A stretch of DNA of 9,004 bases, taken from assembly GCA_005880805.1 (NCBI GenBank), contig VBFZ01000073.1:1-9004 (forward strand), in the 5' to 3' direction. Both the position numbers and the translations under genes were made by a program. Position 1 is the first letter of the stretch, and each line of letters opens with the position of its first letter. The notes below the pieces were generated by a model, which was not told the origin of the DNA, ran no database searches, and worked only from the letters and a program-made list of their open reading frames with translations. This DNA is from Chloroflexota bacterium. GTDB lineage: Bacteria > Chloroflexota > Limnocylindria > Limnocylindrales > CSP1-4. Below, piece after piece: positions 1 to 7,541 of this stretch.

Positions 1-684
1 GAGGCGGACGAGGTCGAGGAGGCGGCTTCCGCGATCCAGGCGTCAGGCGGGACCGCGCTGGCCGTTCCAGCAGACGTGACGGATAGCCATTCGATCGGGG
101 CGGCCATTTCGGCTGCCGTCGAGCGCTTCGGCCGGCTCGACGCCCTTGTGACCTCGGCCGGCATCCAGCGCTACGGCACGGCGGTCGACACGGACGAGAC
201 GACCTGGGACACGGTGCTCGCGGTGAACGTCAAGGGCGTCTTCCTTGCCGCGCAGGCGGCGCTGCCGCACCTCCGTCGGAGCCACGGGTCGATCGTCGTG
301 ATCTCGTCAGTGCAGGCCCACGTGTCGCAGGCCGGTGTCGTCGCGTACTCGGCCAGCAAGGGCGCCCTCGACGCGATGGTCCGGGCGATGGCCGTGGACG
401 AGGCGGCCTTCGGCGTGCGAGTGAACGCCATCTGCCCGGGCTCGGTCGACACGCCGATGCTCCGCGCGTCGGCGCGCCAGTTCAGCGACGGAAGCGACGA
501 GGGAGCGCAGCGGCTCGTCGAGGCGTGGGGTCGTTCGCACCCGCTCGGGCGCGTCGCGCGCCCGCGAGAGATCGCGGAGGTCGTGGCGTTCGTCGCGAGC
601 GACCGCGCCAGCTTCCTGACCGGCGAGGACATCCGGGTGGACGGTGGCCTGCTGGCAACCGCCCCGGTGGCGCTGCCCGACTGA
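1..684 (+). CDS. Short-chain dehydrogenase/reductase (SDR), 5'-truncated by the window edge
   Basis: This is the C-terminal 227 residues of a classical SDR, an NAD(P)-dependent oxidoreductase acting on a hydroxyl or keto substrate. The reading frame is open from base 1, so the start codon and the Gly-rich cofactor motif lie upstream. Visible family marks are the ADVTD strand (nt 70-84), a TSAG motif in place of the usual NNAG (about nt 154-165), VNVKG with the structural Asn (nt 223-237), the catalytic Ser in VISSVQ, and the catalytic YSASK with Tyr at 346-348 and Lys at 358-360. ICPGSVDTPM follows, then a C-terminal TGEDIRVDGG typical of FabG-like enzymes. The GTG at 76 falls inside the conserved ADVTD strand and is not a start. 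The substrate cannot be assigned. The gene converges on the cyclase gene with 34 bp between the stops. Confidence 0.93.
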   Translation, partial: EADEVEEAASAIQASGGTALAVPADVTDSHSIGAAISAAVERFGRLDALVTSAGIQRYGTAVDTDETTWDTVLAVNVKGVFLAAQAALPHLRRSHGSIVVISSVQAHVSQAGVVAYSASKGALDAMVRAMAVDEAAFGVRVNAICPGSVDTPMLRASARQFSDGSDEGAQRLVEAWGRSHPLGRVARPREIAEVVAFVASDRASFLTGEDIRVDGGLLATAPVALPD

Positions 685-686
685 GG

Positions 687-705
687 GTCGGCCCACCCGG
701 CCGGG
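687..705. terminator. Weak hairpin between the convergent SDR and cyclase genes
   Basis: CGGCC (689-693) can pair with GGCCG (699-703) around a CACCC loop. It lies in the 34-bp gap between the two facing stop codons. There is no T-run on either side, so termination here is only a guess from position. Confidence 0.22.
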
Positions 706-718
706 AACCTGCGTGCGC

Positions 719-1540
719 CTACCTGCGCGCCGTCATCGCCAGGGAGCGCAGGGGCGGGAAGTCGTCGAGGAGGTCCTGGGCGCGGACCTGCAGCAGCTCG
801 ATCGATTCCCTCAGGCCCTGAAGTCGCCAGGCGCCCAGGCTCAGCAGCTCGATCCCGTGGGGAAGCGGCGTTCCGAGGGCGTCTCGTGCGGCGGCCGAGA
901 TGACGATCTGCCCGCCATGTGCCGAGGTTGAGATCCGGGCGACGGTGTGGACGGCGATGCCGATGTAGCCCATTTCGGTGAACGTGGGCCGGCCCGTGTG
1001 GATGCCGATCCGGACGCGGGGACTGATCCCGTCGCCCCACGCATGACCGCCAATGCCCCTCTGGATTCCGACCGCGGCCTGGAGCGCGGCAGCCGCCCGC
1101 CCGAAGGCCGCGAACAGCTCGTCCCCACGCGCGTCGACCTCGCGGCCGCCCGCACGACGCAGCTCGCTCCGCATCAGCCGTCGAAGCTGGTTGAGCACCG
1201 GACCGTAGCCATCACCCAGCACGTGCAGGAGCTCGGTCGAGCCCTCGACATCGGCCAGCGCGAAGGTGACCTGCCCGCGCGGCAGCTTGCGTTCCGGTCG
1301 GAGCTGACCACCGACGAAGCCGAGCGGCGTGATGCCGAACCTGGCCGCCGCCTTGAGCAGCCGCATCCGGGCACGATCGCGCGCCTCGTCGTCCTCGAAA
1401 TTGACCCGGCTGAACCGCGCGAGGGCATTCCGCAGATGCGCCTCGTCGTGGATCGGAAGCATCCGGCGCCCGGTCGAGTCGATGTAGGCAAAGGAGCTGT
1501 TGGGCAGGCGTGCGCGCTCCCTCGCGCCCAGCGGTGGCAT
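719..1540 (-). CDS. Class III adenylate/guanylate cyclase with N-terminal DUF6582-like domain
   Basis: A 273-residue predicted soluble protein. Residues about 7-70 resemble the short DUF6582-type module: LPIHDEAHLRNALARF, then an Arg/Lys-rich helix ending in AARFGI. Residues about 88-255 form a class III nucleotidyl cyclase domain, which would convert ATP or GTP to a cyclic nucleotide. The first metal Asp is D97 in ADVEGST and the second is D140 in ARGDELF. The late active-site segment is GIAVHTVARI, with His198 where classical cyclases carry the transition-state Asn, and Arg202 retained. From memory, the EVDxxGD and VHxxARI style matches the actinobacterial and mycobacterial branch of these domains. 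No membrane segment is seen. The ATG at 1540 begins just before the conserved N-terminal module, but no strong ribosome binding site precedes it. An ATG at 1548 is out of frame. The stop is TAG at 719-721. The gene is divergent from the tRNA across a 98-bp gap. Activity and nucleotide choice are inferred. Confidence 0.85.
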   Translation of the reverse strand: MPPLGARERARLPNSSFAYIDSTGRRMLPIHDEAHLRNALARFSRVNFEDDEARDRARMRLLKAAARFGITPLGFVGGQLRPERKLPRGQVTFALADVEGSTELLHVLGDGYGPVLNQLRRLMRSELRRAGGREVDARGDELFAAFGRAAAALQAAVGIQRGIGGHAWGDGISPRVRIGIHTGRPTFTEMGYIGIAVHTVARISTSAHGGQIVISAAARDALGTPLPHGIELLSLGAWRLQGLRESIELLQVRAQDLLDDFPPLRSLAMTARR

Positions 1541-1623
1541 ACGCTCATGATCGTGGCTGAGCGCGGTCGGTGCCAGCGGCGAGCCCCCGGCCAGTGATGA
1601 GGAGCCCAGGGTGTCGCGTCGGC

Positions 1624-1629
1624 TAGAAT
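1624..1629 (+). promoter_or_regulatory. Candidate -10 element of the tRNA gene
   Basis: TAGAAT differs from TATAAT at one base and ends 9 bases before the mature tRNA 5' end, the expected place for a tRNA promoter. No good -35 hexamer is visible 16-18 bases upstream. Confidence 0.4.
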
Positions 1630-1638
1630 CGGGAGCCT

Positions 1639-1713
1639 GGCGGAGTAGCTCAGTGGTAGAGCAGGGGACTCATAAGCCCTTGGTCGGTGGTTCGAATCCG
1701 CCCTCCGCTACCA
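1639..1713 (+). tRNA. tRNA-Met (anticodon CAT), elongator type, CCA encoded
   Basis: A complete cloverleaf folds by eye. The acceptor stem is GGCGGAG (1639-1645) with CTCCGCT (1703-1709), including a G1-U72 wobble. The D stem is GCTC/GAGC (1648-1651/1659-1662). The anticodon stem-loop covers 1664-1680 with loop CTCATAA and anticodon CAT at 1671-1673. The variable loop has 5 nt. The T stem is GGTGG/CCGCC (1686-1690/1698-1702) around TTCGAAT. A73 and an encoded CCA end at 1713. A31-G39 (1668/1676) is a mismatch at the top of the anticodon stem. The G1-U72 pair and CCGCTACCA end resemble elongator tRNA-Met. A C1 mismatch and three G-C pairs above the anticodon loop, the initiator marks, are absent. 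The lysidine-modified tRNA-Ile2 also reads CAT in its gene and cannot be fully ruled out by eye. Confidence 0.93.
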
Positions 1714-1730
1714 CCTGATCCTGGCGTGCG

Positions 1731-1766
1731 GACCCCCTCGACGGACCTCGGGGGGGTCATGTTTTC
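1731..1766 (+). terminator. Rho-independent terminator after the tRNA
   Basis: GACCCCC (1731-1737) pairs perfectly with GGGGGTC (1752-1758) around a 14-nt loop. It is followed by ATGTTTTCTG, which contains a short T-run. It starts 18 bases after the tRNA CCA end and would separate the tRNA from ftsH. Confidence 0.55.
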
Positions 1767-1876
1767 TGACGGGTGGCGTGGTGGTTTCTTCACCTTGACT
1801 TCACGGCGCGGACGCATCTCGCAGGTACGTTCGTCCGTACCTTCTATAGGCGCCGGCGAACGACCGTCATGGGGTC

Positions 1877-1899
1877 GTCACGTGACCCGAGGGTATACT
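1877..1899 (+). promoter_or_regulatory. Candidate ftsH promoter (-10 TATACT) with adjacent palindrome
   Basis: TATACT at 1894-1899 matches TATAAT in five of six bases and would start transcription near 1906, giving a leader of about 55 nt before the TTG start. No good -35 is seen. The -35 zone is instead occupied by the perfect palindrome GTCACGTGAC (1877-1886), which could be a regulator site. The same 10-mer recurs after ftsH at 3991-4000. Confidence 0.38.
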
Positions 1900-1949
1900 C
1901 GCCGAACAGATTTGACCGTGGGAGAACCGGGAACGGACTCCCGCCGGAC

Positions 1950-1961
1950 GGAGGCAGCTTT

Positions 1962-1964
<3 letters not shown>
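1950..1964 (+). promoter_or_regulatory. Shine-Dalgarno that fixes the ftsH start at TTG 1962
   Basis: GGAGG at 1950-1954 stands 7 bases before TTG (1962-1964). The TTG is immediately followed by the hydrophilic NAKFLRNG segment that normally opens FtsH before its first membrane helix. Upstream in-frame starts such as the ATG at 1773 have no such signal and would read through the promoter region. Confidence 0.75.
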
Positions 1965-3902
<1,938 letters not shown>

Positions 3903-3952
3903 CGGGGGTCGGCAACCGCATCGTCGAAGGGCACCCGCTCTCCAAGGTCGGA

Positions 3953-4016
3953 GGCGGATGCCTCGCGACGCCATCCGCCCGAGGACTCGCGTCACGTGAC
4001 GCGCTCGCTTTGTTTC
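3953..4016 (+). terminator. Double-hairpin terminator after ftsH
   Basis: The first hairpin pairs GGCGGATG (3953-3960) with CATCCGCC (3972-3979), eight perfect pairs around an 11-nt loop. The second is the perfect 16-bp palindrome CGCGTCACGTGACGCG (3988-4003). It is followed by CTCGCTTTGTTT, a moderately T-rich tract. Together they lie 50-114 bases after the ftsH stop. The palindrome core GTCACGTGAC could alternatively be a protein-binding site. Confidence 0.55.
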
Positions 4017-4112
4017 CCGCCCTCGGCGCTGCCCGACGCAGCCGGATAGACTCGCGGCAAGGACCCTCCGCGCCGGCCCTGGCGCACTTGCCCCACGAAA
4101 CCGGAGGTTTCA
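4017..4112 (+). other. Leader region of the dipeptidase gene
   Basis: The remainder of the 210-bp gap between ftsH and the dipeptidase holds no gene. TAGACT (4047-4052), four of six matches to a -10 box, is the only promoter-like hexamer. It lacks a recognisable -35 and is only a weak candidate. Confidence 0.25.
4097..4111 (+). promoter_or_regulatory. Shine-Dalgarno embedded in a perfect hairpin before the dipeptidase
   Basis: GGAGG (4103-4107) is 5 bases from the ATG at 4113, so it clearly decides the start. It sits inside GAAACC-GGA-GGTTTC, a six-pair inverted repeat with a 3-nt loop made of the first half of the Shine-Dalgarno. If folded in the mRNA, it would hide the ribosome binding site. 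Confidence 0.5.
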
Positions 4113-5504
4113 ATGACGGTGTCTTCGACGAGCACGGACCTCGAGAGCTACCTCCAGTCCAATCGGGAAGAGCGGCTCGCCTCGTACACCGAATTCCTGC
4201 GCATTCCGAGCATCTCGGCGCTTCCGCAACATTCCGGTGACTGCCGCCGTGCTGCGGAATGGCTCGCCGCAGAGCTCCGGCGGCTTGGCGCGGAGCACGT
4301 CGAGGTCTCGGAGACCGAGGCTCATCCGATCGTGTACGCAGACTGGCTGCACGCCGAAGGGGCTCCGACCGCGATCGTCTATGGGCACTACGACGTCCAG
4401 CCCGTGGACCCGCTCGAGCTCTGGGAGTCGCCCCCATTCGAGCCGGTCCTGAAGGCCGACCGGGTGCTCGCGCGGGGGGCTGCCGACGACAAGGCGCAGA
4501 TCCACATGCACCTTCGGGCCGCCGAGGCGCTTCTTGCGACGCGCGGACGGTTGCCGCTGAACCTGAAGTTCGTGTTCGAAGGCGACGAGGAGGCGAGCTC
4601 GCCCGGCCTCGACCAGTGGCTCGAGGACCATCGCGACCAGCTGCAGGCAGACCTCGCCGTCATCAGTGACACCGAGTTCTTCTACGGCAACCTGCCGGCG
4701 ATCACGATCGCTCTGCGCGGGATCATGTACGCGGAGATCGACGTCGTCGGCCCACCGTTCGACATGCACTCCGGTGGCTACGGCGGCGTGATCCAGAACC
4801 CGGCCAACGCACTCGCGTGGATCCTCTCCTCGCTCAAGAGTCCCGACGGCATCGTCCGGATACCCGGCTTCTACGACGACGTGGTGCCGTTGACGGACCT
4901 CGAGAGGGAGGCCCTTGCCGAGCTGCCCTTCGACGAGGAGTCGTACCGGCAGACGCTCGGCGTGCCCGCATTTGCGGGCGAACCCGGCTACTCGGTCCTG
5001 GAGCGGCGCGGCGCCCGTCCAACGCTGGACGTGAACGGGCTGTGGTCCGGCTTCCAGGGCGAGGGCAGCAAGACGATCATCCCCGGACGGGCACATGCCA
5101 AGGTCAGCTGTCGGCTTGTGCCCGGACAGGATCCTCGCCGGATCTTCGACTTGTTGAAGGCGCACGTGGCAACCGTGACCCCGCCCGGCGTCACGGTCGA
5201 GGTCAGGAGCCTCGGCAACGGCGACCCGAGCCTGACGGCCATCGACCATCCGGCCACGCAGGCCGCCGCTCGAGCGCTCGAGGCGACGTTCGGCCGGGCG
5301 CCCGTTTACATCCGCGAAGGTGGCTCCATTCCGATCTGCGCAAGTTTCGAGAACCTCCTCGGACTGCCGGTCGTCCTGCTCGGCTTCGTCCAGCCCGAGT
5401 GCGGGGCGCACGCTCCGAACGAGTGGATGGACCTCGGCAACTACGAGACCGGCATTCGCACCATCGCCCGCTACTGGGACGAGCTGGCCACATCCCTCGG
5501 CTGA
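4113..5504 (+). CDS. M20-family zinc dipeptidase (CNDP/PepV-like peptidase)
   Basis: A 463-residue cytoplasmic metallopeptidase predicted to cleave dipeptides or related amide bonds with two zinc ions. The metal and catalytic residues align by spacing with human CNDP2: His92 and catalytic Asp94 in GHYDVQP, bridging Asp125 in GAADDK, catalytic Glu159 and ligand Glu160 in EGDEEAS, Asp186 in ISDTEF, and His433 in GAHAPNEW. The lid or dimerisation domain lies roughly at 200-375 and includes the family-typical DMHSGGYGG with His219 (217-225) and NGLWSGFQGEG (308-318). Length is normal for the M20 dipeptidase branch. The ATG at 4113 has GGAGG 5 bases upstream, within a hairpin. No signal peptide is present. 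It is separated from ftsH by a terminator and from the next gene by 168 bp, so it is probably transcribed alone. Carboxypeptidase or deacylase activity within M20 cannot be excluded. Confidence 0.93.
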   Translation: MTVSSTSTDLESYLQSNREERLASYTEFLRIPSISALPQHSGDCRRAAEWLAAELRRLGAEHVEVSETEAHPIVYADWLHAEGAPTAIVYGHYDVQPVDPLELWESPPFEPVLKADRVLARGAADDKAQIHMHLRAAEALLATRGRLPLNLKFVFEGDEEASSPGLDQWLEDHRDQLQADLAVISDTEFFYGNLPAITIALRGIMYAEIDVVGPPFDMHSGGYGGVIQNPANALAWILSSLKSPDGIVRIPGFYDDVVPLTDLEREALAELPFDEESYRQTLGVPAFAGEPGYSVLERRGARPTLDVNGLWSGFQGEGSKTIIPGRAHAKVSCRLVPGQDPRRIFDLLKAHVATVTPPGVTVEVRSLGNGDPSLTAIDHPATQAAARALEATFGRAPVYIREGGSIPICASFENLLGLPVVLLGFVQPECGAHAPNEWMDLGNYETGIRTIARYWDELATSLG

Positions 5505-5550
5505 CGGGGTGGGGTACCTTCGGCCGGTGCCACGGGGGCCGGTTCGGGGG

Positions 5551-5578
5551 GTGACCGGCGAAAACCCGGTGCTACCAT
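5551..5578 (+). promoter_or_regulatory. Candidate promoter of the DnaB-like gene
   Basis: GTGACC (5551-5556) matches four of six bases of TTGACA. It is separated by 16 bases from TACCAT (5573-5578), four of six bases of TATAAT, which is preceded by TG as in an extended -10. An inverted repeat ACCGG/CCGGT (5554-5558/5566-5570) lies between them. A start at the ATG 5577 would overlap this element, which favours a downstream start. Confidence 0.33.
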
Positions 5579-5655
5579 GCCCTCGCCGCCAGTGCCGCCA
5601 CGCACCGGCTGTGCGGGTGAGAGGCAGCCACTGATGATTGGTTCCAGATCAGGCC

Positions 5656-5675
5656 GGGGAGGAACTGCGCGCGTG
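5656..5675 (+). promoter_or_regulatory. Shine-Dalgarno supporting GTG 5673 as the start of the DnaB-like gene
   Basis: GGGGAGG (5656-5662) lies 10 bases before GTG 5673. The alternative ATG at 5634 has only GAGAGG upstream, and ATG 5577 has nothing. The residues between 5577 and 5673 are low-complexity (Pro, Arg, Gly) and look untranslated. Confidence 0.6.
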
Positions 5676-6758
5676 AGCACCGAGGCGATCGATCCTGTCA
5701 TGGAAGCCGCCCAGAAGTCTTCCTGGCGGCTGGACACGGCGAACGGCAGCATGGCGCCTCGCTCGGCGCTCGACGTGCTCGTCGACCTCAACGAGAAGGT
5801 TTCCACCGGCCGGGTAGGGGAGTACCAGCCCGTCCCCCTCGGCTTCACGCCGATGGACAAGACGATCGGCATGGGCCTCCGCGCGGGAGAGCTGCTGCTC
5901 ATCGGTGGCGCGCAGGGAACCGGCAAGACCACGATGGCCCTGCAGATGGGCCGCAACGTCGCCTCGGGCGGTCAAGCCAACGTGCTGTACCTGTGCTTTG
6001 AGCACGACGAGCAGTACCTGCTGAACCGCCTGATCGCGATGGAGTCGGCCCTTGCCCATCTCCCGCACAAGACCGGCGCGATCAAGATCCAGGACGTCCG
6101 CAAGGAGATCCTGGGCTCGTGGGTCGCGGAAGGCACGAGTATGGCGCAGCTCGCGAACAACCCCCGCCTCCGGCCGTCGCTCGATCGCATCGCCCGCTAC
6201 GGCCAGAACCTGTTCCTGCTGCGCGGCTCGCAGACGGCGAGCACGGTCGACAACATACGGGACCTCGTTCGCCAGCACCGTGACCTGTCGGGTGACCGGC
6301 GGCTCGTGGTCGTCGTCGACTACCTGCAGAAGGTGCCGGTCATTCCGGAGCCGCCCACCGAGGCCGAGAAGGTCACCTACGTGGTCAACGGGCTAAAGGA
6401 CATCGCACTGTCCGAAGACGTGCCAATGATCGCCATCGTGGCCGCCGACAAGGAAGGCCTGAAGGCATCCCGCCTGCGCAACCACCACCTGCGCGGCTCG
6501 TCGGCCATCAACTACGAGGCCGACATCATCCTGATCATGAACGAGAAGTACAACATCGTCGCCAAGGTCAACATCGAGTTCAACCCGTACCAGGCGCAGC
6601 GCTTCCGGGACTGGGTGATCGTGTCGGTCGAGAAGAACCGCGGCGGCCAGGACAACGTCGACCTCGAGTTCGAGAAGCACTTCGAGTTCTCCTGCTTCGA
6701 CCCGAACGGGCGCACGGTGCAGGAAAAGCTCATCGAGGAGCGCCTCTACAACGATTAG
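5673..6758 (+). CDS. Stand-alone DnaB C-terminal-domain-like ATPase (SF4/RecA fold)
   Basis: A 361-residue protein corresponding to the C-terminal motor domain of replicative helicase DnaB, a RecA-fold NTPase that translocates on single-stranded DNA as a ring. Residues 55-75 (LGFTPMDKTIGMGLRAGEL) match the opening of the DnaB-C domain. Walker A is GAQGTGKT (79-86), and the catalytic Glu is E110 in LCFEHDE. Walker B is VVVVDYLQ with Asp216. The sensor and DNA-loop region is RNHHLRGSSAINYEADIILI (269-288), corresponding to DnaB LRESGAIEQDAD. Lys321 and Arg323 sit where DnaB has its finger residues. The N-terminal primase-interacting domain of DnaB (about 100-150 residues) is absent: only about 50 unrecognised residues precede the motor. 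This argues for an accessory or repair role rather than the main replicative helicase, but that is inference. A RadA or KaiC-like ATPase is less likely given the DYLQ and NYEAD motifs. No primase or phage gene is adjacent. Confidence 0.82.
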   Translation: MSTEAIDPVMEAAQKSSWRLDTANGSMAPRSALDVLVDLNEKVSTGRVGEYQPVPLGFTPMDKTIGMGLRAGELLLIGGAQGTGKTTMALQMGRNVASGGQANVLYLCFEHDEQYLLNRLIAMESALAHLPHKTGAIKIQDVRKEILGSWVAEGTSMAQLANNPRLRPSLDRIARYGQNLFLLRGSQTASTVDNIRDLVRQHRDLSGDRRLVVVVDYLQKVPVIPEPPTEAEKVTYVVNGLKDIALSEDVPMIAIVAADKEGLKASRLRNHHLRGSSAINYEADIILIMNEKYNIVAKVNIEFNPYQAQRFRDWVIVSVEKNRGGQDNVDLEFEKHFEFSCFDPNGRTVQEKLIEERLYND

Positions 6759-6763
6759 CCCTC

Positions 6764-6785
6764 CGAGGTGAGGCGAAGCACCTCG
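6764..6785 (+). terminator. Possible terminator hairpin after the DnaB-like gene
   Basis: CGAGGTG (6764-6770) pairs perfectly with CACCTCG (6779-6785) around an 8-nt loop, starting 6 bases after the stop codon. No T-run follows, so it may be a Rho-independent terminator of a GC-rich type or only an mRNA 3'-end stabiliser. Confidence 0.38.
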
Positions 6786-6903
6786 CGTGGTCTCGCAGGC
6801 CTGCGTTGCGTCACCTGCGAACGAGGTTCGCGTTAGACGCCGATCTCTCGCCAGCGATTGCTGAACCCCTGTCGGCTCACGGTCCGGGCAAGTTTCATGT
6901 CGG

Positions 6904-6930
6904 GCCAATCGCGCCAATCGTGCCGATCGG
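6904..6930 (+). repeat. Three tandem 9-bp direct repeats upstream of ppa
   Basis: GCCAATCGC (6904-6912), GCCAATCGT (6913-6921) and GCCGATCGG (6922-6930) follow without gaps, consensus GCCRATCGN. The repeat unit is close to one helical turn, so copies would lie on nearly the same DNA face, as in a multi-site regulator target. No function is shown. Confidence 0.6.
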
Positions 6931-7007
6931 CAGCGTGGCTGCGTCTGACACGACTGTCATTCATGCCTGACGCAAGGCCCCCGCTCGTGGCCCGCGGGCG
7001 ATCGTCG

Positions 7008-7013
7008 TATCGT
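7008..7013 (+). promoter_or_regulatory. Candidate -10 element for a leaderless ppa transcript
   Basis: TATCGT at 7008-7013 is four of six to TATAAT and ends 6 bases before the GTG start at 7020. Transcription would then begin at or next to the start codon. No Shine-Dalgarno is present, consistent with a leaderless mRNA, but this rests on position alone. Confidence 0.3.
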
Positions 7014-7019
7014 TTGGCG

Positions 7020-7541
7020 GTGAGCCAGGAGCGGCCGTTTCCCGACGTCGTCGAGATGGTCGTCGAGATCCCGAGCGGCAGTCGCAACAAATACGAGTGG
7101 GACGAGCGCGCGCAGGTCTTCCGGCTCGACCGCGTCCTCTCATCCGCCGTCTACTACAACTTCGACTACGGCTACATCGCGGGAACGCGATCGGGTGATG
7201 GCGACCAGACCGACGCGCTCCTGCTGATCGACGAGCCCACCTTCCCCGGCTGCCACGTCTGGGCTCGACCGATCGGCGGGCTGGAGATGCGCGACGACAA
7301 GGGCGAGGACTTCAAGGTGCTCTGCGTCGCCGTCGGCGACCCGCACCAGAAGCACCTCGAGAACCTGGAACAGGTGGAGCCCCACCGCCTCGTCGAGATC
7401 CAGCACTTTTTCGACACGTACAAGCTGCTCGAGGCGAAGGAAACGGACGTGCTCGGCTGGCATGACCGGGAACGCGCACTGGAGGTCCTGCGGGAGGATC
7501 GTGAGGCTTTCGCACGCGAGCATGAACGCGCTAGAGCCTGA
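7020..7541 (+). CDS. ppa: Family I inorganic pyrophosphatase
   Basis: A 173-residue soluble enzyme hydrolysing pyrophosphate to phosphate, pulling biosynthetic reactions forward. Family marks in order are EIPSGSRNKYEW (16-27) with active-site Lys24 and Glu26, Arg38, FDYGYIAGT with Tyr50, the metal loop DGDQTD (Asp60, Asp62, Asp65), ARPIG (82-86), MRDDKGEDFK with Asp92, Asp97 and Lys99, HFFDTYK with Tyr134 and Lys135, and a C-terminal LGWHDRERALEVL. All residues equivalent to the E. coli catalytic set appear retained. The family signature normally reads D-x-D-P-L-D, while here Gln63 and Thr64 replace Pro-Leu. GTG 7020 is chosen because homology begins within 10 residues and the length fits. 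The longer in-frame ATGs at 6858 and 6963 add unrelated sequence. The 3' end overlaps thpR by 20 bases, suggesting translational coupling. Confidence 0.95.
   Translation: MSQERPFPDVVEMVVEIPSGSRNKYEWDERAQVFRLDRVLSSAVYYNFDYGYIAGTRSGDGDQTDALLLIDEPTFPGCHVWARPIGGLEMRDDKGEDFKVLCVAVGDPHQKHLENLEQVEPHRLVEIQHFFDTYKLLEAKETDVLGWHDRERALEVLREDREAFAREHERARA

Larger units (their letters stand above)
6759..7019 (+). other. Structured intergenic region with hairpins and a 9-bp triplicate repeat
   Basis: No gene is supported in these 261 bases. In order it holds a 7-bp stem hairpin (6764-6785), the 12-bp palindrome CGCAGGCCTGCG (6794-6805), the perfect hairpin GCGAAC-GAG-GTTCGC (6817-6831), and three tandem 9-mers (6904-6930). 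The putative ppa -10 element comes at its end. The in-frame extension upstream of ppa (from ATG 6858 or 6963) shows no pyrophosphatase homology and no ribosome binding site. Confidence 0.5.

Noticed and set aside
76..684. GTG at 76 as the start of the SDR gene
   Set aside because: It lies within the conserved ADVTD strand, and the same frame is open to base 1, so the gene is truncated by the window.
947..1597. A 216-codon plus-strand frame over the cyclase gene
   Set aside because: There is no recognisable domain, and it is antisense to a cyclase with intact motifs. It also runs across the whole cyclase promoter region.
1773..1961. N-terminal extension of FtsH from the ATG at 1773
   Set aside because: The added 63 residues are Arg-rich and unrelated to FtsH, and they read through the candidate -10 box. 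A strong GGAGG stands 7 bases before TTG 1962 instead.
4110..5411. A 433-codon open frame on the minus strand opposite the dipeptidase
   Set aside because: It mirrors the M20 gene with no domain of its own. The sense strand has every M20 catalytic residue at the right spacing.
6833..7090. A minus-strand frame in the intergenic region ending in WREIGV, considered as an integrase remnant or attachment site
   Set aside because: I could not match it to any integrase motif, and no direct repeat of the tRNA 3' end or other attachment-site sequence is visible.
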